NCBI RefSeq assembly: GCF_027595985.1
Contig: NC_073311.1
Location: forward strand, 49,142,463-49,206,462
DNA length: 64,000 nucleotides
Reading direction: 5' to 3'
Origin: Sorex araneus
Lineage: Eukaryota; Chordata; Mammalia; Eulipotyphla; Soricidae
In this document: in pieces, positions 1-11,125 of the stretch
How positions within the stretch are numbered: position 1 is the stretch's first letter
Layout of the letters: each line of letters opens with the position of its first letter
Position numbers and translations under genes: made by a program
The notes under the pieces: generated by a model
The model's database searches: none
What the model was told of the DNA's origin: nothing
What the model saw: only the letters and a program-made list of their open reading frames with translations

Positions 1-184
1 CATGGCATAAAAAGTAACAAAGATGGGTTTCATTCCCTTGACCCTGAAAGAGCCTCCAATGCGACATCATTGGGAAGGACAAGTAAAGAGAGGCTGCTAA
101 AATCTCAGGGCTAGGAAAAACGGAGACATTACTGGCTCCCACTCGAGCAAATCAATGAACGGAATGACAGTGATACAGTGATGT
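1..184 (+). mobile_element. SINE family 2, long variant, 3' part (cut by window edge)
   Basis: The last 60 bases match the tail of the SINE-2 copies at 34.1 and 50.9 kb: the block gttactgg..cccgctcgagcaaat followed by gatgacagtgatacagtga. Upstream is the body segment with the cataaaaagtaacaa motif. Between the two lies an extra stretch of about 90 bases (ccctgaaagagcctccaat and following) that short SINE-2 copies lack but that recurs near 12.30 and 13.40 kb. The tRNA-like head lies outside the window. Confidence 0.75.
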
Positions 185-503
185 ATGTTGGCAATGAAGT
201 AGCATTGGACTGCATGGTTCTAAGTTATTGGACAAATTGCCTGTGAGGTCACCCCTTACTGCTTCTAGAGCAGACAGTACCCCACCTCTGCTTCAGACAT
301 TGATGACAATGCTGGAGAGGAAGAGGATCAGGGAAATAGCCCAGAAGGCATCTGGCTGGCCACTGCTTCTACCTACTAGCAGAGTCTTTCCCAGCCTCAG
401 TTTCCCTACCTCTAATTCCTCTCCTATGATGTTCAGCATTACCTCCTGAAATCATTTGGGGTATCTTTTTTTAACTCTGATAGCAAGGTGCTTGAGGGAG
501 ATT
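185..503. other. Unassigned non-repetitive sequence
   Basis: No repeat family, exon signature or RNA is recognisable. The short open frame inside it has no visible domain. Confidence 0.5.
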
Positions 504-504
504 C

Positions 505-755
505 TTTTTTAATTTTTGTTTTATTGAATCACTGTGTGATATATAGTGACAAAATTATTCTTGATTGAGTTTCATTCACACAATGTTCCAACACCCATCC
601 CTTTACCAGTGCACACTTCCCACCACCAATGTCCTTAGTTTTCCTCCCGCCCACCCCCACACCTCCCTGTACCTTGCCTCGCTGGCAGACTCTCCCCCTT
701 TTATTTTCCTTTTAGGCACTGCAGTTTGCAGTACTGTTACTGGAAAGGTATGAGG
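505..755 (-). mobile_element. L1 3' end, antisense
   Basis: Read on the minus strand it ends in the L1-type terminus cagtgattcaataaaac. Before that come the family phrases gcactggtaaagggatggg and a G-rich tract (C-rich on plus near 645-675). The same layout recurs in the L1 ends at 25.2, 28.4, 32.7 and 55.2 kb. It is 5'-truncated and non-coding. Confidence 0.7.
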
Positions 756-788
756 GGTGTTTTATTGCCTAGATGTGTCATTGTTTTG

Positions 789-935
789 GCCTTTGGGCCA
801 CACCAAGCAGTGCTCAGGACTTACCCTGATTCTCCTCTTAAGGATCACTCCTGGTAGTGCTCAGGGGACCAAATCTGGGTTGACCCTGTGCAGGGCAAGT
901 GCCCTACTCACTATACTATTGCTTTGCCACCTTAG
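789..935 (-). mobile_element. SINE family 1, old copy
   Basis: On plus it runs from the reversed 3' end (gggccacacc, cagtgctcaggactta) to the reversed tRNA head (gggcaagtgccctactcac). Many substitutions and small deletions relative to the young copies mark it as old. Confidence 0.75.
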
Positions 936-1349
936 ATATGTAATTTTAAAAGCCGAATAACTATCAGATTTAAAAAGAAAAAGCAAAGAGAACATCAAGT
1001 AAGAGAGTGAGAAACCAGGCAAATTATGGTATGGCAAATTATTTTTTTATTGAGCTCTGAGTAAGGGGGTGGGGAAGGCAATTAGAGAGGCAGGAGCACT
1101 GAATGGTTCCTGTTGAAAACTCAGTGTATTGGAGCCAGCTTAACATCTCAGCAAGGGCTTCAGGGTAATGAGATTCTCCCCTCATATGTTGGAGGCCACT
1201 GCATTTTCACATTATTTGGCCCTTCCTTGGTGCTGAGTTTCCATAATTAAAAAAAGCCTAGAAAAAGATCATTGCTCTCCATAGAGTCGGTCCCTTTTGT
1301 CCTGGCCTGAGATCCTGATTAGAGCTGGAGACACAGCAGATAATTTTAT

Positions 1350-1538
1350 TTTATTTTATTTTATTTCATTTTTGCTTTTTGGGTCACACCCACTGATGCA
1401 CAGGGGTTACTCCTGGCTTTGCACTCAGGAATCACTCCTGGCAGTGCTCAGGGGACCATATGGGATCCTGGGAATCGAACCCGGGTCAGCTGCATGCAAG
1501 GCAAATGCCCTACCCACTGTGCTCTCACTCCAGTCCCG
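1350..1538 (-). mobile_element. SINE family 1 with target-site duplication
   Basis: Nearly full antisense copy: T-rich tail (tttta repeats), the body gggtcacaccc, box-B region cgaacccgggtc and head gccctacccactgtgct. It is flanked by a 16-bp direct repeat, cagcagataattttat, at 1334-1349 and 1539-1554, showing target-primed insertion. Confidence 0.93.
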
Positions 1539-2017
1539 CAGCAGATAATTTTATAAAACATGGGGTTTTGTGGAGGAGAGTGAGGTGGGATGGAAATTCA
1601 GGCCACATCATTTCCAACCACAGGAGGATTTCTCCAAACTGAACCATCTTCACTAGCCACATGAGAGAGGAAAGAAAGGTGACTTCCCAGGAGACTTCGC
1701 ATTCCACCTCCACATTTGTTTGCAGGGAAGGAGTTCTCATTGCATGGAGCGCTGACATTTCTCAGAGCCACATCTGTCCACAATTCTCTGCCTTCCAGTA
1801 TCACCCCTGCCCCCACCGCCATCCCCCATCCTGGAGGCAAAGATGTCACCTAAATTGGGTGAATTAGATGTTCACTCTTGGGACTTGTCTCTCCAGAAAG
1901 TGACGGGATGGAGGGAGAGAAATTGGAAGTGACACTGATCAGAGCGCTGGTAATCTCAGCAGCTGCAGCCCGAAGCGGCTGGACCAATAGTTCCTGCTCG
2001 CTTAGGAATCTTGTTGG

Positions 2018-2198
2018 GGGGCTGGAGCGATAGCACAGCGGGTAGGGCGTTTGCCTTGCACGCGGCCAACCCGGGTTCAAATCCCAGCATCCCATATGGT
2101 CCCCTGAGCACCGCCAGGAGTAATTCCTGAGTGCAGAGCCAGGAATAACCCCTGTGCATCGCCAGGTGTGACCCAAAAAGCTAAAAAAAAAAAAAAAG
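2018..2198 (+). mobile_element. SINE family 1, young full-length copy
   Basis: Starts ggggctggagcgatagcac and carries the tRNA-like pol III box A (gcgggtagggcg) and box B (gggttcaaatccc), the body ggtcccctgagcaccgcc and an A-rich tail. Target duplication aatcttgttgg at 2007-2017 and 2199-2209. Confidence 0.95.
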
Positions 2199-2209
2199 AA
2201 TCTTGTTGG

Positions 2210-2955
2210 CCTTGAGAATTCCCTTGGTTTCTCCCGGTTTCCCAAGCCGGCTCCTTCATAGCATCCCTGTCTCCCATCTGATTTTGTTCAGTGATCCTCC
2301 CGTCTCTGCCAAATTCCCTTCTTGTGTTACCAGCTCAGATATTTTCTCTTGCTCTGAACCCTAAATCATGATGGATTCAGAAAGGAAAGAAACATCCTAC
2401 ATTGGAGACCCTTCCCTGGGAGACAACCCAGCACAGCAGTAATTGGCATTTATAGGCATGTGTGCTCAAGAACTGGTCGATGCAAGGTCCCCTCACTCAG
2501 GAAACAATACACAGGGTGCTGGTTGTAGTTAAAAGGGATATTTGTTTCTAGTAAGAACCCTGTTTGTTACTCTTAAATAGAACTACCAAAAATAAAAATA
2601 AAAAAAAACATGCACGCACACACACAATCTTCACAAAGTAACTTAAAAATAACTTGAAAAATGTGCTTTCAAATGTAAATTGGGAGTTTACAAAGTTCTT
2701 TCACATAGATTCCCTCATGTCATGTGAACTCTTGCGAGGACTGACTGGAAAGCATTCAAGATTTATTGAAAATTATTGGCTGCGTTTTGTGCTCTAGGCA
2801 CTGTTAAATATTTTACATAATCTCATCTGAATCCCGTTCTGGAGAGAGGAGCTACATTTTTCAGGTGAGGAAAGTGGGGCTTGAAAAATTCATATAAAAC
2901 AGTACTTCAGTACTTCTTTCACATGTGACTCTTTTTTCCCCAAGTAATGCAACAG
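2210..2955. other. No gene; possible MIR/L2 relic at 2770-2880
   Basis: Mostly unassigned. The stretch tgctctaggcactgttaaat...tcaggtgaggaaagtggggc resembles the antisense 5' half of an ancient MIR or L2 element but is too decayed to place firmly. Confidence 0.35.
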
Positions 2956-2956
2956 T

Positions 2957-3112
2957 GGGAGCTGGAGAGATAGTACATTAGCCTTGCACTCGGCTGACCT
3001 GGGTCTGACCCCCCCGCAGCCCTTATGATCCCCGGAGCATTTCCGGGAATTACCCTGAGTGCAGAGTCAAGAGGAAAGCCTCAGCACAGCCGGGTGTGAG
3101 CCCAAAACAAAA
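2957..3112 (+). mobile_element. SINE family 1, old copy
   Basis: Head gggagctggagagatagtac, box B region replaced by gggtctgacc, body gatccccggagcatttccgg and tail (caaaaa)n. A short deletion removes part of box A. Confidence 0.8.
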
Positions 3113-3114
3113 AC

Positions 3115-4965
3115 AAAAACAGAGTTGCAACAGGGGTAAGTGCTGGCACAAACACTTTGGCTTGATAACACATTTGATTTTGAATGAAGTTTTGGTCGTG
3201 GCACATTCAAAAACTTTACAGTGGCCAAATTTTTGGTGACCTCCACATTCAGTTATGTGAACCCCTAAGGGGTCATAACCCACAGTGAGAGAAGCTAAGA
3301 TTTAGATCAAACACAGTCGAGGAGAAAATCCATATTCAGTGCTCTCTGCTCCCAAGGCTACACATGCTTTTAACATACACAAGTGGGGGGCCCTTTCACA
3401 TGGCTGGGAAGGGACGGGACATACATCAGTGGAACTCAGGTTCTGAGTGAGCACAGGTCCTTCTGCTTTTGTTTGTTCCCACTGGCCAACAGCCAGAATA
3501 AAGTCGATTGCCCAAGGTTTTAAAGCTGTAAAAAAGATCATTGAATACATCTCCCTCTCTCCCTGTCACAGCTCCTAAAATCTGCACAGATGCGAGTTTC
3601 TATGATTGAAGATGAATTCGAGGGGACAGATACCTGGTGAGATGCTACCTTGTATCTGATGGAGAAGAAACTGATCTCTGGAATCTGTCTCTTGGGTCCT
3701 TACAGTAGTTATTTCTCCAGTAGATGTATATGGAAAAAATAAGACTGGACTCTTAAAAAATAACTTGTGCTAAAAAGAAGTGTCCTTAAAGATGGTCAAA
3801 AAGAAATTTGCTAGAAAGATGAAATAGGCAAAAGTAGAGAAACATTTCATTTCACCCGTTTCTTCAGATTACAAAAGAAATTGCTTAGGAAGATGGGAAG
3901 AAGAGCAGGGAATAAAAGCAAATCTGTAACCTGAAATTGGCGGCTCCACAGGAGCCAATTCATCCTGTCTCCGAGTGAGTCCCAGTCAGATGAGGGGGTG
4001 TATCAGAGTCCTTTCCGACAAGTCCCAGAGGGGAGGTGGCCTCCTCAGCGGGCTGCTCCAGATTGAGGACTTTTAAGGTTGCATGCTTGCTTGTGTGGAG
4101 CGCACGACGTTTCTGCTGATACTGCAAAAGATTGTCATGGCAACTAAAAAGAGAAGTTTCCAAGTCCTTGGAGTCCCCGTAAGGGGAGACAGATGTCAGT
4201 GGGTGTTTCTTAGTAATTAAGGGCACTTGAAGGTTTTAGCTGATCAAGTCAGTTTCAAGGTAATGTTCTCATAGGTCTGTCTCCGCTCCTCGTCAGGCAG
4301 AAGCTGCAGCGAGCAGAAAGTCCAGCTTCCTTGGGTTCTCACCCCTTGGCTGCACCTTAGCATCCCAGTTCGAGTTCAAAATTACTGCACCTGAGCAGCA
4401 CGTGATGCTCCAACCAATCAGCGGGCAGGGCTCAAAGTTCGGGCAACCTATGAGGAGGCACCTTTTGTGTCAAGCTCCCTGGTGCCACACTGGACTTGCA
4501 AGGTTGGGGAAGCTCTGAACTGGGGTTGCAGCCACAGGTCCACGGCTTCCTCTCTGAGTGGCTGGCTCCTTGGCTCCTGCAAGCTTTGGGTTCTTAGCCT
4601 GCCACGAATATAACTGGCTTATATCACTGGCTCTGTGTAGTTTCAAGATAAAAGTACCTGGCGCCTGCCAGGAACTCAATATTCCTTGAGGTTGCATTAG
4701 GGCCCTCATGGGATCTGGAAGGCCAGAACCACTTCCGATTGCACTAACGTCTCGTGCTCTCCCCTTCCAGGTTGTTTCTCGGGGCTATCAGCTCAGGGAT
4801 ATGGGGAGAATTGATTCCCTCCCGTGTTATTTTCCTTCCATCCTAAGCCCACTGCACAGACAGGTTTCTTTTAGACCTTGTTTCAGTCAAGCCCAGGTAC
4901 TAGGTAAACAATTAGTTGAGGCTGAAATGAATTTTTATTTTCTCGGCTGCACAGAGAGGCAAACA
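3115..4965. other. Unassigned stretch with a CCAAT and E-box cluster near 4.40 kb
   Basis: No exon or repeat is recognisable. An E-box CACGTG (4399-4404) lies just before CCAATCAGC (about 4414-4422), a promoter- or LTR-like pairing. No TATA box, open frame or CpG density supports an actual transcription start. Confidence 0.3.
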
Positions 4966-4967
4966 TT

Positions 4968-5205
4968 ATAGTGGTGAAGGGTATGGGCATTGGATTTAGA
5001 CTATTTGAATTCCGGCTCTGCTGTGTGGTAGTTGATGCATAACTTTAGCAAGCTAGTTGCCTCTGTTCTTTATCTGTAGAAGGAGGGTAGGAAGAAGGAG
5101 AAGGAAAAGGAGCAGGAAAAGGAGGAGTCCTATCATTTGGAATGTGGGAAAGATGAAATATGGGGACATACCAGCTTTGAGAACAACGCCTGGCACACAG
5201 TCATG
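4968..5205 (+). mobile_element. MIR element (ancient tRNA-SINE)
   Basis: The order matches the MIR consensus: gggtatgggcattgg, a core tcaattccggctctgctgtg-like segment, the tctttatctgtagaagg part, and 3' cgcctggcacacagtcatgac. A purine-rich expansion (5085-5125) sits inside. Confidence 0.7.
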
Positions 5206-6505
5206 ACTTACCTATTTTACCTCCACAGAAACGAACCATCGACTCCTGAAATTTCCATGAAAGAATCAGGAATATTTCCATCTAAAGCTCAGTGAACAGA
5301 GACTTTGATGCTTTGGTTCTGAAGAGAGCCTGAATACCACTGGTTTCTAGTTGCTTTGTCCCAAACCACAGCTGTTCCAGGTTTACTTTTTCAGCAGCAT
5401 CATTTTTCAGACCAGTAAGTCTGGCATCCATCTTGGTTGCCAGCTACAAGGAAAGAAAAATGCACCCCCCTTGCGCCTCCCTCTTTTACCTGCTTTTCTA
5501 TCCTCTAATTTCTTAGGGATGATGAGATGTTTGGGGTCTTCTTCCCAGGAATCTTCTCTGGTGGCAGCTGAAGTGCAGGCAGGCATCTAGAAGAACAATG
5601 CGCATGATTGAAGTCTTCCTCCTTTTCCTTCTCCTTATTATTGTGACACCTTTCATGGGGGGGTTCTGCTAAACATCACAGTCATTTCTTCAATGATCCC
5701 AACAACACATCATATGGGTAGGCATATTCATTATTCCCATTTCGTAGACTATGAACACTGAGGCCTGTAGAGGTTAATCAACTTGTGACCATCATACTTC
5801 TGTTAAAGGTCTTGGGGACTTAAACACGTGATCCAGTGCCTTCTACTGCAATGTCCTCTGTCTGCCTAAGTCTTGGTTATGTGCAGACTGTAGTCAGGTC
5901 TATTAGACCTTTCTTTCTCTTTCTAGGGCCCAGAGATTCAGCCTAGGTTCTATATCTTTTTAATACTATTAATGATAAGCTTGTTTCCCTGATTCCGTTC
6001 TGGCCAGTGTTGGGCAGAGCTCAGTGTTCCCACTTTTACAGTATCTGGGAGTAAAATTCCACTGTCCTTGTTAGTTTGAAGGGACTGCAAAGCAAAGAAC
6101 CTTGTGTAGTTAGAAAGTCTTCAGAGACATACAAAATTCCCCTATTAGAGTTTAATCCTGTAAGAGGGGAGGAGAGCTTTGGAACTATGCAAAGCTTTGC
6201 TTGGGATCTGAATCTGAACTTTCTGTTGTGAGACTTGTTACCTCAGTTTTCTCATAATACTAGCTAAATAGTTGTCCTAATAGGACAGTCCTTCCCATTA
6301 ATTCTGATAGGATTGTTGGATCAAAGAAACCAGGCCTGAAGCAGTGCGTCAGGACTATTCAAGTACATCTCAATGTTAGGATGACCAACGTGGTGCTTTT
6401 TCTTACTAAATAATTTCTAAACTAAACCCATCATCTGGATTAACACTCATCTGTCTTATTTCTTGCTCCTTTGAGAAAACACTGAAAACTGCATCACAGT
6501 GAGAA
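5206..6505. other. No gene; antisense MIR relic at 5720-5860
   Basis: The segment attattcccatttcgtagac...actgaggcctgtagaggtta is the antisense MIR core. The rest is unassigned, with no exon-like conservation visible. Confidence 0.45.
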
Positions 6506-6506
6506 T

Positions 6507-6684
6507 GCACCTTTTTTTTTTCATTTTGGGTCACACCCAGCGATGCTCAGGGCTTATTCCTGATTCTGCACTCAAGAATTACTCCTGGCGGTGCTTGGGG
6601 GACCATATGGGATGCCAGAGATTGAACCCAGGTCAGCCGCATGCAAGGCAGACACCCTACCCACTGCACTATCGCTCCGGCCCT
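6507..6684 (-). mobile_element. SINE family 1, antisense
   Basis: T-rich tail at 6510-6520, then gggtcacacccagcgatgc, gaccatatgggatgcc and the reversed head ctatcgctccggcc. An imperfect target duplication (gaatgcacc against gaggatgcatc) borders it. Confidence 0.9.
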
Positions 6685-6689
6685 GAGGA

Positions 6690-7390
6690 TGCATCATTTA
6701 TCTGATCTGTTCGTAGGCTTCTACAAGTTTTATTTGATTTGCATTCACACAAACCTCTGAAGCCATTCAGAGATGTCAACTTGTTTGCTCAAATTTGGGC
6801 ACTCTTTGAGTAAACTGATGAAGCCATACTAATGCCCCCCCATCTTCATTATAAAATAGAATTGTGTATTTTGTATTTTTCAGAAGATTCTTCTAGAAGC
6901 TTAATGCTCCTTCCTAAAGGAGAGCCTCTGTGGAGGCAACTCTCAGGCACTGTGGCAGGGTGATAAGGGCTGTGCTTTGGCTTAGCCACCTTTCAAATCC
7001 TCCCACCCACACAGAAAACATATCCCTTCTGGCCATTCTCTATTTTCCAGAACCATCTGTTCCTGTGCATGTGGTATTATTTAATCAAGAAAATATTTTC
7101 TCTCATTTCCTCTTGGATATGGAAGGAATAATTTGGCAGGAGTAACCCTCAGGAGATCAGTGGGCATCAATAGAAAGGACTGCAAGCCACATCAAAAGTG
7201 AAAATGCTTCTATGCCACAATGCAGCTACTTCATCTCTAGAACCTTCCCTGATGACAGGCTCACTCATGCACAGGAGGATGCCCAGTACAAAGATGAACA
7301 TCACAGCATGAGGCACCACCTAACTTTTCCTTAGTAGGGGAACAAAATAGTAAATCCATAGATATGCAATTTTTAAAAAAATCTCAAAAG
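6690..7390. other. Unassigned sequence
   Basis: No recognisable repeat, RNA or exon. The short open frame at 6930-7145 shows no domain. Confidence 0.4.
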
Positions 7391-7395
7391 AATGG

Positions 7396-7596
7396 GGTTG
7401 GGCCAGAGCTGGTAGGGCATTTGCCTTGCACACAGCTGGTAGGGCATTTGCCTTGCACACAGCTGGCCCAAGTTCAATCCCCAGCATCCCATTTGGTCCC
7501 CCAAACACCGCTAGGAGTAATTCCTGAGCACAGGGCCAGGAGTAACCCTTCAGCATCGATGGGTGTGACCCTGCTCCGCCCAAAAAAAGGCAAAAC
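7396..7596 (+). mobile_element. SINE family 1 with duplicated box-A segment
   Basis: The phrase gctggtagggcatttgcc..ttgcacaca occurs twice in tandem (about 7409-7438 and 7439-7468) before the box B region, so the element has two box-A-like blocks. Body and 3' end (gggtgtgaccctgctccgcc) are otherwise ordinary. A likely target duplication aaaagaatRtgg borders it. Confidence 0.9.
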
Positions 7597-7837
7597 AAAA
7601 AGAATATGGTCAAACCATACCAGCAATGGTCCAATAGCTGAGTAAATAAAGTAAGTAAATAAAGTACAATGATGGGAATTATGCAAATATGTGGATTTCC
7701 CTGTCCTACGTATCTACTATAGGCATTTTATATAGATATTTTACATGTTTTATTTGTGTATACAAATGTACTATCTCACACATACTATACACATGTGCAC
7801 ATATGCACACATATACTGTTCAAGCACACATTTTTCT

Positions 7838-7980
7838 TGTTTGCTTTGGGGTGGGGCACAGCCAGCAGTGCTCAGGACTTACTCTGTGCTCAGAGATCCC
7901 TCCGGGCAGTATGAAGAGTTGCCCGATGCCGTGTTGCATATAGAAACTCCTTTAATCCCTATACTATCTCTCTGGCCCAC
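7838..7980 (-). mobile_element. SINE family 1, old copy
   Basis: Antisense, degraded: ggggcacagccagcagtgctcagg near the 3' end and ctatactatctctctggccc at the head. The middle is scrambled by small indels. Confidence 0.7.
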
Positions 7981-8227
7981 AAACACAAACATACAAATAG
8001 TTACCTTTCAGAGTAGCAAGAGGGGTCCCATTTAGGGTAGCAGGGAGGAAACACATTATGGATATATATTTGTGCAGGTTGCTTTCAAAGGGGTTTTCAG
8101 CTTTATTCATAATGTTTAAATGTGCATGAGACTGCACTCATTATTCTGATATAACAAATTAATTTAATTTTAAAATGGGCACTTTTCATTTTATGCTTTC
8201 ATTTGGGCAATTCAGTAGGTACTTTCA

Positions 8228-8400
8228 AGTGGGAGATTTTTGTCTGGTGACTGGAGAAAAGGCTCTCCATTTACAGAGCAGCTGGCTGAGGGAGGCCAGG
8301 TGTGGCTGTGTGACCTTGGGTGAGGCCCTCCCCCTCTCTGAGCCTTTGTTCCTCCTCTGTGGAGCGGGGGGCATTGGAATCATTCTTTGTTTTTGTGACT
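8228..8400 (+). mobile_element. MIR element
   Basis: Contains the MIR core ggctgtgtgaccttgggtga followed by the ctctctgagcctttgttcc segment, in consensus order. Confidence 0.7.
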
Positions 8401-8448
8401 GTGCTTTCCTGTGTCCTTGTGTTACACATGGGTGTCCCAGAGGCTGCA

Positions 8449-8450
<2 letters not shown>

Positions 8451-8489
<39 letters not shown>
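8451..8489. repeat. (TG)n microsatellite, first array
   Basis: Nineteen to twenty uninterrupted TG units. Open frames crossing it in any phase are Cys-Val or Thr-His repeats without coding value. Confidence 0.98.
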
Positions 8490-8490
<1 letters not shown>

Positions 8491-8638
8491 TGGGTGCAGA
8501 TGTGGAACAGAGCTCAGCAGAGTGGGAAGGGAGAGGGAGGTGAGGAGAGAGAGAGAGGCAGGGAGTATGAGAAGGGGCAGCAGGGTGTGGGTGAAGGGAA
8601 GAAGAGGACGGGAGGGTGGGAGGAAGACAGAGATTGCA

Positions 8639-8641
<3 letters not shown>

Positions 8642-8680
<39 letters not shown>

Positions 8681-8688
8681 ACGCGTGC
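8642..8688. repeat. (TG)n microsatellite, second array, ending in a palindrome
   Basis: A second TG array of near-equal length ends in the 10-bp palindrome GCACGCGTGC, an alternating purine-pyrimidine run prone to Z-DNA. The interval between the arrays (8520-8640) is strongly purine-rich (gagagagaga, gggaagg). Confidence 0.97.
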
Positions 8689-8821
8689 CAGGGGGAGGGT
8701 GCAGCTCCATTCAGCTTAGCTATTCTAAGCAGAGACAAGTAACAATAGAAATGGGAGGATTGGATTTAAGTGTGTGTGGGGGGGGAAGGCAGTCAAGAGG
8801 TGCCTTGTTGAATATTTCTAA

Positions 8822-9169
8822 CTTGGCATGAGCAATTGCAGCTTAGGCCCAGAATCTCAACATCTGGCCACAACACCGGATTCCCTGGGTGCTGGAATCG
8901 GAGTGCTGGAGGGTAGGACGGCAGGCCTCCAGAGAGCGGCCCGCTGGGCTGTGTATGACTTAGGAGTCTGCAGGCCGAGTTCTGCCAGCTCCTGCTGCAG
9001 CCCTCCACTCTGGGGAGAAGGGGGGAGGGAGTCGGTGCCCTTTCCTAGTGCTGGAGCCCCTCGGAGAAGAAAAGAGTCTAACTCCCAGAGGTGAACCATT
9101 GCTCTCTTAGAGACGCTCTCCATCTGGACCCAGAGAAGTGACCACGATATAAGGGAAGAGGATTTCAAC
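8822..9169. other. Unassigned, moderately GC-rich sequence
   Basis: No repeat or RNA recognised. Overlapping short open frames on both strands lack domains or splice context I can support. Confidence 0.35.
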
Positions 9170-9860
9170 GCATGCAGCCTTGTTCTTTTTTTTTTTTTAG
9201 TGAATCACTGTGGGGGTACAGTTACAGATTTATACATTTTTGTGCTCATGTTTCCCCCATACAAAGTTCGAGAATCCGTGCCCATTCTCCACCACCAGTA
9301 AACCCAGCTTCCCTCCCACCCTCCCCAGTCCCATCTCCCCCCAACCCACACTGCCACTATGGCAGGGTATTCCCTTTTGGTCTCTCTCTCTGATTAGATG
9401 TTGTGGTTTTCAATAAAGGTGTTGAGTGGCCATTGTGTTCAGTCTCTAAATTCGGCACGCATCACCCTTCTCCTGTATGACCTCAAACCACATTTTACTT
9501 GGTGTTCCCTTCTCTGAGTTACCCAGAATGAGGGAGCAGTGTCCAAGCCATGGAGACAGCCTCCTGGTACTTATTTCTACTATTCTTGGGTGTTAGACTT
9601 CTGTACTAATATTCTATATTCCACAGATGAGCGCAATCTTTCTATGTCTGTCTCTCTTTCTGACTCATTTCACTTAGCATGATACTTTCCATGCTGATCC
9701 ACTTATATGCAAACTTCATGACCTCATTTTTTCTAACAGCTGCATAGTATTCCATTGTATAGATGTACCAAAGTTTCTTCAGCCAGTCATCTGTTCTAGG
9801 GCACTCAGGTTTTCTCCAGATTCTGGCTATTGTAAACAGTGCTGCATGCAGCCTTGTTCT
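9170..9860 (-). mobile_element. 5'-truncated L1 with 17-bp target duplication
   Basis: The element proper is 9187-9843 in antisense: poly-T, then the reversed L1 terminus agtgaatcactgtg, a C-rich tract, and further upstream 3'-UTR and ORF2-end sequence (tgcatagtattccattgta, ggctattgtaaacagtgc). The direct repeat gcatgcagccttgttct flanks it exactly at 9170-9186 and 9844-9860. It encodes nothing intact. Confidence 0.95.
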
Positions 9861-9867
9861 GACATGT

Positions 9868-10038
9868 CATCAAGGGCCCGAGAGATGGGACAGGGGTTAA
9901 AGCACTTGCCTTATAGGTGCCCAATGTGGGTTTGATTCTCAGCATCACATCGGGTCCCCTAAGAACCACCAGTACTGATCCCGAAGAGCAGAGCCAGGAG
10001 TAAGCCCTGAGCCCAAGAGGGTGTGGTCCAAAACCCAC
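9868..10038 (+). mobile_element. SINE family 1, old copy
   Basis: Head gggcccgagagatgggacag, box B gggtttgattctc, body cgggtcccctaagaacc and 3' end agagggtgtggtccaaaacc. Diverged throughout; its 5' edge abuts the L1 target duplication. Confidence 0.8.
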
Positions 10039-10094
10039 CCCTCAAAATTCCACGTCAAAGACTGGGTTTTCTTCATCACTCCAGGACTCATAAA

Positions 10095-10210
10095 TGTTTG
10101 CTGTGGGACCCGGGAGACAGCTCAAAGGGCCGGAGCATGTGCTGCCTGTGCAAGACCCTGGCTTTGACCCTCATGGTGGGTCCCAGCAAGGAGCCCCCAT
10201 ATCAGACCAC
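10095..10210 (+). mobile_element. Possible decayed tRNA-SINE head
   Basis: The run ccgggagacagctcaaaggg...gctttgaccctcatgg has the layout of a SINE-1-like head and box B, but the body is not recognisable. A related decayed copy seems to lie at 52.07 kb. Confidence 0.35.
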
Positions 10211-10406
10211 AGGGCCGAAGGTTACCAGGGTGTCCTCCTCCCTGCCCCCTGCTCGCCCACAGTCCCAAGCATGGCTAGGGAGACCACTTCTAGAATACGT
10301 TGCCACAGCTTTTCCTTTTGAAAGGGGAATGAAGTAAAGGAAGGACCTGGTCTTGACACCCTGGAAAGGGGGAGCTTTCGCGCCTGGGTGGCCTGTGTCA
10401 CCCTCG

Positions 10407-10440
10407 GCAACAGCAGTAACAACAGCAACAGCAACAACCA
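10407..10440. repeat. Imperfect CAR/AAC trinucleotide repeat
   Basis: Alternating cagcagtaacaacagcaac units. On minus it would read as poly-leucine, which explains a spurious leucine-rich open frame there. Confidence 0.9.
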
Positions 10441-10524
10441 TGAGGATGATGGTGGATGTAGGCTTCAGCCCCTGAGCAAAGTGTCTCCCCTCCACCCTCC
10501 TGTATGCGTCTGTCAGTGGCATTT

Positions 10525-10680
10525 GGGCATGGGCATTTCTATCCCCACTTTACAGATGGAGAAACTGAGACTCAGGGGCATCAAAAGACTTGCTCAGATT
10601 TATATATTTTTAGAAACCACAGAAGCAGGAACTGCTCCCGAGTCTACACTTTTTATTCAAAGTCCTCAGCCACCTAGCAG
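10525..10680 (-). mobile_element. MIR element, antisense
   Basis: Reads atccccactttacagatgga then gaaactgagactcagggg, the hallmark of the reversed MIR core, followed by decayed flank. Confidence 0.75.
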
Positions 10681-10935
10681 TGAGTACACTGTCCTTAAGC
10701 GTTCTCCTTCTGCCAGAGTTTCTTAGAGTGACCATGGGGATCAAATGACCTAATTTATAATCCCTTCCCATATCCAGAAACCTAGAACTCCTCTGAAAGA
10801 CTCAAAGAACAATATGGAATACGAGCTGAAAATGAGCAGAGAGAGTGAGATCTTGAGGGTTTTTTCTTTTTTTTATTTTTTAAATGGGAGAGAGTGAGAC
10901 ATCCTTCATTACCCGCATTAAAACACACAGCCGTT

Positions 10936-11125
10936 GGGGCTGGAGCGATAGCACAGCCGATAGAGCATTTGTCTTGCACGCAGCCAACCCGGGTTCGATT
11001 CCCAGCATCTCATAAGGTCCCCTGAGCACCGACAGGAGTAATTCCTAAATGCAGAGGCAGGAGTAACCCCTGTGCATCGCCGGGTGTGACCCTAAAAGCA
11101 AAGCAAAACAAAACAAAACAAAAAA
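10936..11125 (+). mobile_element. SINE family 1, full length
   Basis: Starts ggggctggagcgatagcac, has box B cgggttcgattccc, and ends gggtgtgacc with a (caaaa)n tail. A short target repeat (cagccgt) occurs on both sides. Confidence 0.93.

Noticed and set aside
8225..8710. 161-codon minus-strand open frame with Thr-His repeats
   Set aside because: Produced by the two TG microsatellites and a MIR; no coding signature.
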